Of a stretch of 64,000 nucleotides of DNA, positions 19,142 to 29,723 are shown piece after piece. The translations under genes were made by a program, and so were the position numbers. The number at the start of each line of letters is the position of its first letter. Within the stretch, counting starts at the first letter, position 1. Origin of the DNA: Blepharisma japonicum (lineage: Eukaryota > Ciliophora > Heterotrichea > Heterotrichida > Blepharismidae). The DNA is taken from positions 186,001 to 250,000 of the forward strand of contig CATKHK010000049.1 of NCBI GenBank assembly GCA_949751835.1, in the 5' to 3' direction. The notes beneath the pieces are model-generated. The model saw only the letters and a program-made list of their open reading frames with translations, had not been told where the DNA came from and did no database searches.

Positions 19142-19597
19142 GAAAATTGTAAAACCTTAACTTCTTTGCATTTAATCTGTCTTTAACAGTTTTAAGTTAG
19201 CTTATCTTTGGGGAAAGAAAATCTTTGGAAACCATTAAAAAGGATAAGGGAATACTTACGAATATTTAAATTTATGAATTTAAGGAATTATCTTGTAAGG
19301 AGAATGCTTTAATAAGCTCGATGTATAAATGAAAGCTTGTTAGAATAATTATTTTATAATAAGCAAATTATCTACAATATCTGAGATCCCAAATTGTCAT
19401 CAGATTTTTGGATTTTTGATCCCTTTTTATAGGTTACATTATAAGAAAATTTTTTGGGACGAAGCTGCGGTGCATAATTTTTTATGTCAGATTTTGCTTC
19501 GAAAAGAAGTTAACTTTAAGTGAGCTGGCTCAGAAATTTTTAGATATCAGATTCTGTGCCATTACTAAATGATATTTAAGCTTTTAAAATTTTATTG
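19142..19597. other. AT-rich spacer, no gene seen
   Basis: About 450 bases. The second half is slightly more GC-rich (GACGAAGCTGCGGTGCAT) and contains GCTTCGAAAAGAAG, but no frame stays open beyond ~25 codons. No known motif. Confidence 0.45.
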
Positions 19598-20794
19598 ATG
19601 GAGATGGACAAATCAGTTGAAGATTTACTTTTTCAACAGTATTATAAAGACTGCGTTGAAATAGGCAGTGGATCTTTTGGGAAAGTTTATAAATGCATCA
19701 ATAAAATGCACAGAGAAGAAGTTGCAGTGAAAGTCCTAAACAAAGAATCCATCTCAAAATCAAAAGCAATAGAATTTCTTTCAGAAGCTAAAATCCTTAG
19801 TCAGCTAGATCACCCTCACATTGTGAAAATGAAAGAGTGAAATGAAAGCCCTCAAAATATCATGCTTGAAATGGAGCTGCTCAAAGGCGGCACCCTTGAA
19901 TCAAGGATCGCGAATGAGGCTTTCTCAGAAAATGACGCTGCCACCATTATGCGAGGCTTACTGAGTGCAGTTCATTATTTGCATCAGCACGATATTATCC
20001 ATCGAGACATTAAGCCTGAGAATATTATGTTCGCAGACAATTCTTTACAATCAGTCAGAGTCACAGATTTCGGCTTAAGCTCTCAATGGGCTTTAGACTA
20101 TATAGGTCCAGGCCTAGACGAAAGTGTAGGAACTATCATTTACATGGCTCCAGAACAAACAGGGTCAAAATTATACTCAAAGCCAGTCGATATATGAAGC
20201 TGTGGGATTTTAATGTATATTTTGATAGTTGGGAAACACCCCTTAATAGAGCCAAAAGAAAGCGTTAGGTCTTATTTAAGAAAGCTAGAAAATCCTCACT
20301 GAAAATTCCCTGCAAATTTTAGTGATTCAGCTAAACATTTGTTTTTGAAACTTACCCATGCAAATCCTTTAGAACGATACACAGCAGAACAAGCATTAAG
20401 ACACCCTTGGGTTACAAGAGAAGCTGACAAAAAGCCACCTCTTACGTATTTAGAAAGAATTACCCAATTCAACGATAAACTTAAGCTTCGAGGTCTTTTA
20501 CAAGCTACCATATATGCAAGCTATTTAATCACAAAATCTGGAATTAAACTGCAAAACTCTTATATAGACACTTTAAAAAACCCTCAAAAAATTGCTCAAA
20601 AATCAGTACCAACTGAAGCAGAAATGCCGAAGATTTCTATGACTTTTTCAACAAAAACAAATAGCAGACATTATAGAAGATTTAATTCAATGAAAATCAA
20701 TAGAAGCCCTTCACCTACCAGATGTACGTCGCCTCCAAAAAAGGTTAGGCGAGAGTCTTTCCACAAGCCAAACACTACAAATTCCTGACATTAA
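19598..20794 (+). CDS. CAMK-type protein kinase, rejoined across UGA
   Basis: A 398-residue kinase with four TGA read as Trp, at 19838, 20195, ~20300 and 20786 (the end reads NSWH then TAA). Motifs: GSGSFGKVYK Gly loop, VAVKVLNKE Lys, EFLSEAKIL helix C, HRDIKPENIM, VTDFGLSSQ, YMAPEQ, DIWSCGILMY. The Trp of DIWSCG is nearly invariant in kinases and is TGA here, one of the strongest proofs of the code. The catalytic domain resembles CDPK/CAMK kinases, but the ~120-residue tail is basic and Ser/Pro-rich (NRSPSPTRCTSPPKK) with no EF-hands, so calcium control is not evident. ATG 19598 is preferred to the TTG before it. Confidence 0.9.
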
Positions 20795-20827
20795 TATTTA
20801 ATTATATGCCATTAAGATTATAAAAGT

Positions 20828-21460
20828 ATGGAAAATTTTGATATATGTTTAATTCCAGGCTCAGTAGAAGATATGCTCAAAAAGAGGGCTCAACTTCCTC
20901 TCTATTTACAAGTCCTTAAGATCAAGATTATTCGGCAAAAATATTACATAATCCAAATATCTGACTCAAGCGGCATTTTTAATGCAGTTGTGTCGAAAAC
21001 AGCTGTTAATAAAAGCTCAATCAATCTTGAATTGTCAATAAATTGCTTAATTCAAGTAAGCTCTTATGATTTAATTACAAGCAAAGACGGAAAAGATAAA
21101 GTGATTGCTTTAGAGGAATTTATTGTTGTGGGTAATAAGCTTGAGGTGATTGGAAAACCAATTTTAATCAATGCTGCTAATTATTCTTGTCAAGGAACTC
21201 CGACAAATGTGTCTGATAATAGCTCAGTTGAAACTTATAATCAAACTGAGAAAACACCGGCACGCCATCAGCCTTATTCTCAAGGGATTTTTTATGAAAG
21301 CCACAGAATAGACCAAAGCATTGAGGATGCGAATAAAGTTCTGCAAGATATGAAGGCTGCTTATGATTCAAGGCTTAGCGGGCTAGAAAAACAAATACAA
21401 GACTTGCAGATTACTATGGAAAAATTGACTTCCAACCTCAAAATAAATGATAAATTATAA
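20828..21460 (+). CDS. Stand-alone RPA70 N-terminal-like protein
   Basis: A 210-residue protein. Residues ~7-115 resemble the N-terminal OB fold of replication protein A large subunit: LIPGSVEDMLKK, then LYLQVLKIKIIRQ, YYIIQISDSSGIFNAVVS. In RPA70 this domain recruits checkpoint and repair proteins. The three DNA-binding OB folds that normally follow are absent; instead there is a polar linker and a C-terminal coiled coil (DSRLSGLEKQIQDLQITMEKL). It is therefore not an RPA70 by itself. It may be an adaptor or a diverged duplicate. It follows the kinase gene by 33 bases. Confidence 0.6.
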   Translation: MENFDICLIPGSVEDMLKKRAQLPLYLQVLKIKIIRQKYYIIQISDSSGIFNAVVSKTAVNKSSINLELSINCLIQVSSYDLITSKDGKDKVIALEEFIVVGNKLEVIGKPILINAANYSCQGTPTNVSDNSSVETYNQTEKTPARHQPYSQGIFYESHRIDQSIEDANKVLQDMKAAYDSRLSGLEKQIQDLQITMEKLTSNLKINDKL

Positions 21461-21468
21461 GAACTTAA

Positions 21469-22371
21469 TTAATAGATATTTACTTGGAAAAGCGTTTGAA
21501 AAGCTTTGATTTCCATGCCATCTCGTAATTCTACATCTTCATTTAAATAGAGTCTAAATAAACAATACCAGGTCCCATTTGTACTGGGTCTTTGGGTCTG
21601 CAAATCTCCATCAACTAGCATTCACCCTTTGATTTGGCTGTAAAAGACAGTGGCTTGTTTTTTTGATATTAAGGCGTCGTCAATACAGACATTACAATCT
21701 CTGTCTCTTCCGATGAAAACTTGGTTTACGTGATACTCGTGGGCTTCAAAAAACATAAGCTCACCAGCTGATTTTCCTCCATATACTTTTAGACAGAGTC
21801 TTGGATAAGGATTAGAAGGGATAACTGATATAAGTAAATGAGATTCGCCAAAGTTTACTATATATTGTCTTCTTAATAAAGCCAGAGTATAGTCAATTTT
21901 TGCATATACTCCTGACCCAATACCAAGATCGCGAATGTAATAGGAATCAGCAAAAGGGTTATAATGAATCATAAAATGCGGGTTCCTCAAAGCATTATTC
22001 AGCTGCTTGTCATTATAAGGAATAATAAAGTCACAGACAACTTTTCCTTTGTGTCTGTCTTTCTTTTTACAGCCAAAATATGTAACTCCGTCGCTTGAAG
22101 TCCGTCCACTTAATTCATACTTGAGTGGGGTTATATTGATAACAGAGTTTCTGGGCAGAATCAGCGAGCTTTTTACTTTAAGCCGAAGGAGCTTGCCCTG
22201 CTTAGCCACCGATAAAAGCTTTTCTAGTCTTGCGGGGCTGTTTCATTTTCCTGGAGTATCAGGGATTCCAATGCTTTGTTTTATGGCGGTCAGTGTAGCT
22301 TTATTTTGTTCCTTTGCTTCGTCGATAGAAAGGTTTAAAAAGTCAAGGTTTTCTCGGTGGATCATCATCAT
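21469..22371 (-). CDS. FHA-domain protein
   Basis: At least 300 residues, read through TGA at 22243 and 21622. The C-terminal ~95 residues form a forkhead-associated phosphothreonine-binding domain: VFIGRDRDCNVCIDD (the GR signature), ALISKKQATVFYSQIKGWML (S..H replaced by SKKQ), STNGTWYCL (the NG motif), LRDGMEIKAFQTLFQV. The upstream half includes a repeat-like IRDLGIGSGVYAKID region that may be a second, diverged FHA. The start is unclear: codons remain open and coding-like up to about 22506 without an ATG. The listed start is the first ATG of an MMM run. A 16-nt intron-like element at 22424-22439 might supply an upstream exon. It is divergent from the CFAP53-like gene. Confidence 0.7.
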
Positions 22372-22612
22372 ATCAGTTGCTATTTGTTCAGCAGGAATTG
22401 GATCTTCAGAGCTTTTACAACACCTTTTTATAGCATTACGTCAATTTTGCCTCCCATTTAATATAGCAGTTTGAATTAGTATTCGGATTAATGAAATTTT
22501 TGAATTTTAGCAGAAAATAGAAGACTTTTAGCACTTTTTGATTTACTTTGCTACTGCATATAAAACCCCTTAAAGCATATAGAACTAAAATTTTCATAAT
22601 AATTTTATTCAA

Positions 22613-24070
22613 ATGGTAAATTTTACTTAGAGTGCTATCAGGGCTGACTATTTGATTCAACAACGACGAGCCAAAGAAGCTCAGCTTGAAGGCTTAAACG
22701 CCCACATTGCAGCTGACTACAAGCTTCGCCACAAGGCTCAATGGGAACAAAAAACCGACAAGGTGATAACCCAAGTGACTGCAAAGAAACGCTTCGAGGA
22801 GTTGCGAGCCGTCCACAACCAGCAGCTTGAAACTAGACGTAACAAGCTTAGAGAACTTTACCAGCAAGAAGACGAGCAATATCGCAAAGAATACCTCGAT
22901 ACCCAAGAAACTCCTGAAGACATCAGAAGACGAATGGCACAAAGGCTCGAAGAGCTCAAAACAATCAGAGAAAAAGAGCGTAAAGAAGAAGTAAACTCCA
23001 AAATGATGCAAAGGTGGAAAGAAAGCGCTGATGAGCTCAGGACCCAGGACTCCCAGCTCACAGCTATGAGGTGCAAAATCGAACAAGAGCACCAAATGTG
23101 GGAAAAAGAACAAAGAGAAAAACAACTCAGAGAAGAAAACGCAATTTATGACGAGCTCTGGATGCGCGAAAAAATTAAAAAAGACCAAAAAGAGCTAGAA
23201 GAGCTAGAAAAAAAAGAAGAGCTAAATAGACAAAGGCTGGCCTATTTAAACCAACAGCTGGCAATGAGAGAACAGAACAGGAGAAACCAGTCACAAAAAG
23301 ACAGAGACGAAAAAAAGATGCTGAATGATGAATGGGAAAAAGAAAAACAAAATGAGATTGCCCTGCAGAGGGAAAGAGAAAAGTTTATGAGGGAAAGAAA
23401 TTTAGAAATTATTCAGCATAATGAGCTCACGAAACAGATTAAAAAAGATGAAGAACTGAGAGAAAAAGAACTGGATAAAATGCTTATTGCACAGATTGTA
23501 CAAAAAGAAAGGGATCAGCTGGAATTGGAAGCACAAGAAAGAAGGAGACATAGAGAAGAAGCCAAAGAGCTGCAGTCGCATTATAAGCTAAGAGGACAAG
23601 AAGAAGCGGATTTAGATAGGAGGATTGAAGAATATGCTAATATGGAAAGCCAACAACAATGGGAAGAACAAGAAAGAATATGGAGAGAAAGAGAAGAAGC
23701 TAGAATTAAGCTGCTTGAAGAAGTTTATAATAATAGAGCAGATGCCATTTATGAGAGAAAACGCAAAGAGGAAGAGGAGAAACAGCGGGAGATCGAAGAA
23801 AAAGAAAGAATCGCTCGAGAAGTCGCCAAAGCTGAAGAAATCGACCAAATGCGCAAGACTGCTTTAAGAATGACCAAAGTCAACCACCAAGACAACTTGA
23901 AGTGGCAAATTGACGAAAAGAACGAAAGAAAGAAAAAAGAGCTCCAAGAAGAAATGTACGAACAAAGAGCAGCCAAGCTGGCAGAAATCCAGTATAAGAA
24001 AATGATCGAAGAAGAGAAAAAGAGAGGAATGCAGCTTTTAGATGAGCTCAGAGCCAAAAGGCCTTTTTAA
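22613..24070 (+). CDS. CFAP53: CFAP53-like ciliary coiled-coil protein
   Basis: The only ATG sits alone before a 15-nt intron at 22616-22630; splicing gives M-SAIRADYLIQQRRAKEAQ and a 480-residue protein. Almost all of it is Glu/Lys/Arg/Gln-rich helix of the trichohyalin/plectin-homology type. Its segment order (NKLRELYQQEDEQY, RRRMAQRLEELKTIREKERKE, EENAIYDELWMREK) follows CFAP53/CCDC11, a microtubule inner protein of ciliary doublets near the dynein docking site. Length is close to the ~514 residues of animal CFAP53. Other TPH proteins such as MNS1 are possible but fit less well. All tryptophans use TGG. Confidence 0.75.
22616..22630 (+). other. 15-nt spliceosomal intron (CFAP53-like gene)
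   Basis: GTAAATTTTACTTAG directly after the start ATG. Without removal, TAG at 22628 stops translation. It has the A at position 10, six bases from the 3' end, like the other introns here. Confidence 0.85.
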
Positions 24071-24095
24071 TTTGGATAAATCTTATTAACTTAAA

Positions 24096-24716
24096 ATGGC
24101 TGAAGACTATATGGGGTGTTTTATGAAAGTTTCTAAATCGACGAAGCAGCACATAACGAGGTTTTTTATATTGGATTTAGAGTCGACTTGTATGAGATGC
24201 TTTGAAGATCAGTATCAAGCACATAACAGATTGAGTCCGAACGCACAGATTAATGAGTTGATTAGTGAAATAGAGTTTAGTAAGGTTGTGCAGCTCAACA
24301 ATTTTAGGGTTGGGGTAAAAAGTGGCAATAGCTTTTGTATTTATTTAAAGGATAAAGAAAAAGAAATATGAATTGTCCCGTGGATTAAAGAGAGAATGGA
24401 ACAGCTTTATCAGAAATTTATGGAATTAGAAGAAAATACAAAAAGTAATTGAAATAGACAAAGTTTAAATGGGGATTCAGATATCCCCGCAGAAGAAGTA
24501 AAGACTATTGTGCTTCCAAATGGGAATATTTATAGTGGAGAAGTGAATGAAGAAGGAGTGCCTCATGGAGACTCAGGAAGAGAATTTTGTGAGGATGGAA
24601 GCATTTATTATGGGAGTTTTAGAAATGGGAAGTGGCATGGGCCGGGATGTATTATTAATAGCAATTTGGATATCGTCCAAAGAGAGTATATTGACGGAGC
24701 GCTGTGTGGGATTTAG
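24096..24716 (+). CDS. PH-like and MORN-repeat protein
   Basis: A 206-residue protein with TGA at 24369 and near 24450 read as Trp. The N-terminal ~110 residues (YMGCFMKVSKSTKQHITRFF, IYLKDKEKEIWIVPWIKE) look like a pleckstrin-homology fold with the C-terminal helix Trp supplied by TGA. After an acidic linker come two to three MORN-type repeats (NGNIYSGEVNEEGVPHGDSG, DGSIYYGSFRNGKWHGPG). MORN repeats bind membranes or act in cortical scaffolds. Starts 25 bases after the CFAP53-like gene. PH assignment is moderate, MORN is clear. Confidence 0.7.
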
Positions 24717-24765
24717 CTGTATAGTGAAAATAAATTAATTAGAAATTGCAGTTTACCATCTTATA

Positions 24766-25281
24766 ATGCATTTTAGAAATAATAATTTAATGATAAGGTA
24801 CAGCCTAAGGTGTTTTTCAGCAGTTCCTGAGCACAAGCTACTTTATACTAATAGTAATCCACACCAACTAAGAACGAGCTATGTTATATCTACCATTGGT
24901 GCATCAGCTATAACTGGGTTGATTTTTTACATATCACATGGAGCTCCAGAATTAATACATGCTGGGCTTGTATGTGCAGTATGGAGCGGCCTAGGGTTGA
25001 ATTTTTACTCGTATAATACCATCAAAAATGAAATAGCTTTAAAGATTTCATTAGAGGCTGAATCGCAATCTCTAATTGTCGAGCTTCCAACAGGGACTGT
25101 TAAAATCCCACAAAAAACTCTTAGTGTTTGCAAGGAGTCACCTTTTCCAAATGATTGAAAGACTTTTCGAAAAATCGATTATGGAGATGGCTCTTTTTAT
25201 GTTTCTTATTTTGGAAAAGTGCATGATGAAAAATTGATGAAAGATCATTTAGGAGATATTATCCCAAAATACAACTTTTAA
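24766..25281 (+). CDS. Two-TM protein, probably mitochondrial
   Basis: A 171-residue protein with TGA at 25156 as Trp (NDWKTFRKIDYG). The N-terminus is basic and Ser-rich without acids (NNLMIRYSLRCFSAV), a likely mitochondrial presequence. Two hydrophobic segments follow (SYVISTIGASAITGLIFYIS and LIHAGLVCAVWSGLGLNFYS), then a ~95-residue soluble tail. This hairpin-plus-tail plan resembles TMEM70/TMEM186/TMEM223-type inner-membrane assembly factors, but no diagnostic motif is seen. I give no name. Confidence 0.6.
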
Positions 25282-25728
25282 ATAAAATATTAATGATCCT
25301 ATAATTTATTAATCTCTATATTATCTCACAGTAAATCTGTATATTCTTTAAATTTATATAATAGAAAATGATAAAATTTATTAATATATGTACTTATATC
25401 CATTTGTTTAATTAAGAGATAGTTGAAGAAATTATTTAAATTTATAGGTTACAGTTTTATGTTAAGAAAATTGCCTAAAATATGGAAACAATAAAATGAA
25501 AATTTTCGTAGCACAATAAGTCAAAAAATCTGCAAAATATATAAAATTTAATATTTTTATATTGATAACATTTTTATAAACAGTTTTGAAAATAGCTGTT
25601 CAAATAATTACCTTCTTCATTATTGCTTTTCTTTTCTTTATTGCCAAGTGCAGTTTTTTTAAAAAATGTTAAGACTGATTTTAAGTCCAAAATTCGCCAT
25701 CTATTTTCCAACAATTATAATAGTAAAA
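25282..25728. other. AT-rich spacer, no gene seen
   Basis: No open frame with TAA/TAG as stops. The last ~60 bases are open in frame with the SDR gene (start at 25666), but look like 5' leader. Confidence 0.45.
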
Positions 25729-26628
25729 ATGAGAATTTTCTTAACTGGAGCAACTGGAGCTATTGGCAGTAGTCTTTTAGATAACTTGCTAGCTCACGGC
25801 CATGACGTTACTTCAACAGTAAGAAGTGCTCAGAAGGGAGAAGAACTCGCAAGCAAAAGCGCAAGTTCTCACTTTGTGATTTTCGACATTACTCCTGATA
25901 CAGCTCATGAGCTTGCTGATTTAGCTGTTGGCTACGATGCTATCGTCCACTGTGTTCAGCAACCCCCTGGTGAAGCAGGATCTAAGGCAGAAGACATTAC
26001 TACTGATGCATTAATTACTGCAGCAAGAAAAACAGCTGAAACTAAACCTGTTGCATTAATTTATAGCTCAGGGTGTTTGGTATATGGGAACACCAATGGA
26101 CCTCAGGATGAAGACCATGAGGATACCTCTCATCGCCCCGATATGCTAGCTCCAAGAGTCTTAAGGGACAAAAAAGTTGTAAATGCAACTGCAGGGAATC
26201 TGAGAACTGCCATTATTAGACCTACTTGGGTTTATGGCAAAAGCTATGTTGATCAATGGATCAATGCTTGTAAATCCCACAATAAAATTATTGCCCTTGG
26301 AGGAAATAATCATATTCCTTTTATACATCATGAGGATTTAGCTGAAATGTATAGAATCCTTATAGAAAATGGAGCTGTTGGAATTTTCAATGCGACTGAG
26401 TCAGAAGCTGTACCACTGGAGACTTTGATTGAAAAGGTTTCAACACTTGGAAATATCCATGAAATCGAAAGAATTGATAGTCCATGGGCTCATGCTTCAG
26501 GACCTTACGGATTCTTTTTCTTTGCTCAGAACTTTGATACGCAGCTTATATCAAAGAGATTTGCTGACCTTTATCACTATACCCCAACTCATAAATTTTT
26601 AGACTGGATCAATACGTTTCCTTTCTAA
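25729..26628 (+). CDS. NAD(P)-binding SDR/epimerase-like protein
   Basis: A 299-residue Rossmann-fold protein. The chosen Met starts MRIFLTGATGAIGSSLL, the glycine-rich nucleotide-binding strand (GxxGxxG). An in-frame ATG 63 bases upstream would add a hydrophobic stretch, so a membrane-anchored form is possible. Other marks: FDITPD, YDAIVHCVQQ, SSGCLVYGN, IIRPTWVYGKS and FIHHEDLAEMY, all typical of extended or atypical SDRs that act on sugar nucleotides or small metabolites. The usual YxxxK appears altered near the SSGCLVYG strand, so the activity is uncertain. Such genes are common in bacteria; transfer is possible but base composition does not stand out. Confidence 0.8.
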   Translation: MRIFLTGATGAIGSSLLDNLLAHGHDVTSTVRSAQKGEELASKSASSHFVIFDITPDTAHELADLAVGYDAIVHCVQQPPGEAGSKAEDITTDALITAARKTAETKPVALIYSSGCLVYGNTNGPQDEDHEDTSHRPDMLAPRVLRDKKVVNATAGNLRTAIIRPTWVYGKSYVDQWINACKSHNKIIALGGNNHIPFIHHEDLAEMYRILIENGAVGIFNATESEAVPLETLIEKVSTLGNIHEIERIDSPWAHASGPYGFFFFAQNFDTQLISKRFADLYHYTPTHKFLDWINTFPF

Positions 26629-26783
26629 TTAATTAAAAAAATTTAATTAATAAAAATTTCTATTAATCCTAATTGCAACTACACTTATTTAGGTTTAAGG
26701 CATAGAAAATTACTTTAAAATTAATGAGATTTTTAATAGTAATCCCATTTATCTTTTATATATTTCTTATACTTTACACTTAA

Positions 26784-28706
26784 ATGGAATATTGCAGTAT
26801 CCCACATTTACTCCAAACTGTAGTCAAAGCTGCAAATATCTCAAATCAACTCCCAGCAAGCGAAAACCTTGCTTTTGCCTTAACTGATAAGTCTTTTGAA
26901 GCACAAACCACAGAGCTTCAAGCGAAAATAAGCGACTTGATATCTAATTTAGTCAGGTTTGTGACTCCTCAGACTGAAAGCACAGAGTATGATGACATCA
27001 TAGAAGCAGCTGACCAATGCTTAGAATATGTAGCGGCAGGGCTTGATAATAAAGCAGGGGTTAAAGCCGTGCCAGATCTTGCATTATCTAAGCTCAGCTT
27101 ATATGAGCTTCCTAAACCGCAAGAAATTTTTAAACACACAATTGATAACAGTGAATCTCCATTCATACCAAACTTAGATGAAAAGCCAAATGCAATGGTT
27201 CCTTTAGAAGTTTATAGTGAAGGGATGCATCCTTATCAGTATGAATTGGAATCCTTAGCTCAAGAATTTTGGCAATTAGAGCCTTCACAAGTCCAGCCTT
27301 TCAAAGAACTTGAAGAAGTCCCACTTATTATGGTGGAAAACCCAGAAGGGTTTTATGGGATGCTTAATGAGTTGTCGCAGGCTAAAGAAATAGCGATTGA
27401 TTTAGAGCACCATTCTTTTAGGACTTATCAAGGGTTTGTGTGTCTTATGCAGATATCGACGAGAAATACAGATTATATTATAGACACTTTAAAAGTATGG
27501 GATTTGATGCCAAAACTTCTAGGAGTTTTTACTAATCCTACAATAGTTAAAGTGCTGCATGGCGCTGATTCAGATATTCCTTGGATGCAAAAAGATTTCA
27601 AACTTTACATCGTCAATATGTTCGATACAGGCCAAGCTGCCAGGATTTTAATGTACGCTAGATTTGGGCTTGCATATCTACTCGAAATAATCTGCAGCGT
27701 AAAAACTGACAAATCTTATCAACTTGCTGACTGAAGAGTCCGCCCACTATCTCCAGAAATGATAAAATACGCTAGAATGGACACTCACTATCTGCTGCAT
27801 ATTTTTGACGTGCTAAAAAACGAATTATCACTAAAAGCTCAACAGTTAAGACTGCACCCATTAGAGTTAGCCCGAGAAGTCTTCCAAAAAAGCAGAGATA
27901 TCTGCTTAAAAAGATATGAAAAACAAGACTTAAAGTGGGTAGCATTGAAAAGAGGTATTGAATTTTTAAATCCTCAGCAACAAAGTATACTAGATACTTT
28001 AGCAAATTGAAGAGATGACGTCGCTAGAAGAGAAGACGAAAACCCAAATTTTATTATGAAAGGAAGAACACTAATAAGTTTAGCGACTGATCCACCAAAA
28101 ACTGTAAAAGAGCTACTGGTAAAGATACATCAACAAAACAGCATTCTTCAAAAAGAAGCGAACACAATTATTGAATTAATTAAAAAAACAATTGCGAAAA
28201 AGAGCGAAAAAGCAGTTAAAAAGTTACCAAAGATTGTACAGCCTGTACAAAAACCAAAAAAAATTGACCTGCATAAACCAGTTGTGTATGAACAAAAATT
28301 CACTGTAAAGCTAATTCCAAGTAATAAGCTCTCGATTTTTGCCCCACAAAATAAATTAGAGCCAAGTCAAAAAATAAAAGAAAAATGCCAAAAAATTGCT
28401 GAAAGCTTTACATCGATTTTCCAAATTGTGGTAGAAGAAGGAATGGAGATGGAAATTGAAAACCCAACTCAAGAAACTACACAAGTCACACAGCCAGAAG
28501 ATATAGAAGAAGGAGAAGAAATCCCACAGAGTATCCAAGAGAAATATGAATTGCCGTTGAAAAATAAGCTTTCTTCAGACAGAAAAATTAAAACTACAAC
28601 AAAAAAACAAAAAATTTCTGATAAAAAAGATATAAGGATTGGATGGCTGGATAATATTGAACTAGCTCCAGTGAAGCGTAAAAATTTATTCAAAAAGAAA
28701 AGATAA
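26784..28706 (+). CDS. RRP6: Nuclear exosome 3'-5' exonuclease RRP6/EXOSC10
   Basis: A 640-residue RNase D-family protein, with TGA at 27732 and 28008 as Trp. N-terminal ~110 residues fit the PMC2NT domain that binds the Rrp47 cofactor. The exonuclease has all DEDDy residues: D206 and E208 (AIDLEHHSF), D264 (HGADSDIPWMQ), Y329 and D333 (YARMDTHYLL). An HRDC domain follows (~370-450; REDENPNFIMKG lies at its conserved end), then a Lys-rich tail. RRP6 trims rRNA, snoRNA and nuclear non-coding RNA with the exosome. Length is close to yeast Rrp6 (~730). Neighbouring genes show no link. Confidence 0.95.
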
Positions 28707-28974
28707 GACTAATTTTTCATATCATTTTTAGCTTTTATTAATATAAAAAGGAAATTTCATTAAATATATAGGAAAAATTGCAAAAGAAGAAAGGCTTATG
28801 CATGAAATGCTAGCATTCAATCATTTTATTTTAAGCTAAGCATTAAACTTGCGACATTACTTAATTTTATTAATAAATCTGCCTCTACTATATTGACTAT
28901 ATATATAATAATAATACGAAACTAATTTTGTATCTCTTCGAAATCGCATTTCAGTTAACTTATTTATGATTATT

Positions 28975-29511
28975 TTAATCTTCATCACTATCAATATCAT
29001 CAAGTGGCTCATTTCCTCTCTTTTTCATTATCCTAAAAAAGTCATCAAATGTAATCAGCCCATCTCCATCTGTATCAGCTTCTTCTATCATTTCATGTAA
29101 TTCTTCATCACTTAAAGTTTCTCCTAGTTCATTAGAAACCCTTTTCAAATTTCTAAACGAAATTTTCCCTGTCTTATCTTCATCGAAAAGCCTGAAAATA
29201 TTTAAAATTTCTTCACGGGTGTCTTTTTCTTGCATTTTTGGAGTCATAATGGTAAGAAATTGGTTATAATCAACTCTGTCGTGGATATCGAGCTCTAGCT
29301 CTTGCATTATGGTCCTGACTTCAGCTTTATTAGCGTTATAGCCGAGTGCTCGCATTGCCGCTTTTAATTCTCTAGCATCTAGTTGATTTCGGTGGTCTGT
29401 GTCAAATAGGTTAAAAGCTTCTTTTATTTCTAATAGCTGCTCTTCATCGAGAGCTACACGTCGCCTTGCACTTGCTTTTTTAAGAGGGCTTGTAGTTGTT
29501 CTTCGGCTCAT
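28975..29511 (-). CDS. Centrin
   Basis: A 178-residue EF-hand protein of basal bodies and contractile cortical fibres. A short basic N-terminus ([19 protein letters not shown]) precedes the highly conserved [19 protein letters not shown]. The four EF loops are: [12 protein letters not shown] (plausible), a degenerate second loop ([12 protein letters not shown]), [12 protein letters not shown], and [12 protein letters not shown] (canonical). The C-terminus is acidic (DDIDSDED) rather than the usual KKTSLY-type end, so it is a diverged centrin. Heterotrichs have many centrins linked to contraction. No intron. Confidence 0.93.
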   Translation of the reverse strand: MSRRTTTSPLKKASARRRVALDEEQLLEIKEAFNLFDTDHRNQLDARELKAAMRALGYNANKAEVRTIMQELELDIHDRVDYNQFLTIMTPKMQEKDTREEILNIFRLFDEDKTGKISFRNLKRVSNELGETLSDEELHEMIEEADTDGDGLITFDDFFRIMKKRGNEPLDDIDSDED

Positions 29512-29723
29512 ATTTAAATTCTAAAGCTCGCGGTATTAATTTAGTAAGAAAGTGAATTATAGTTAATATTTCTTTTTATATAAATAAATTACACATTTAA
29601 TACTTAGATTATGATTTTAGTTTTAATTTTTTTATAAATGGATTGATTAAATTCTATGAATTATTTATAAAAGTGTCTTTCTTCCTTAATTATAGATAAT
29701 ATCATTGCTATTGATAATATGAA

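Noticed and set aside
25729-26628. Recent bacterial transfer of the SDR gene
   Set aside because: Similar SDRs occur widely, and codon and base use look like the neighbours; a phylogeny is needed before claiming transfer.
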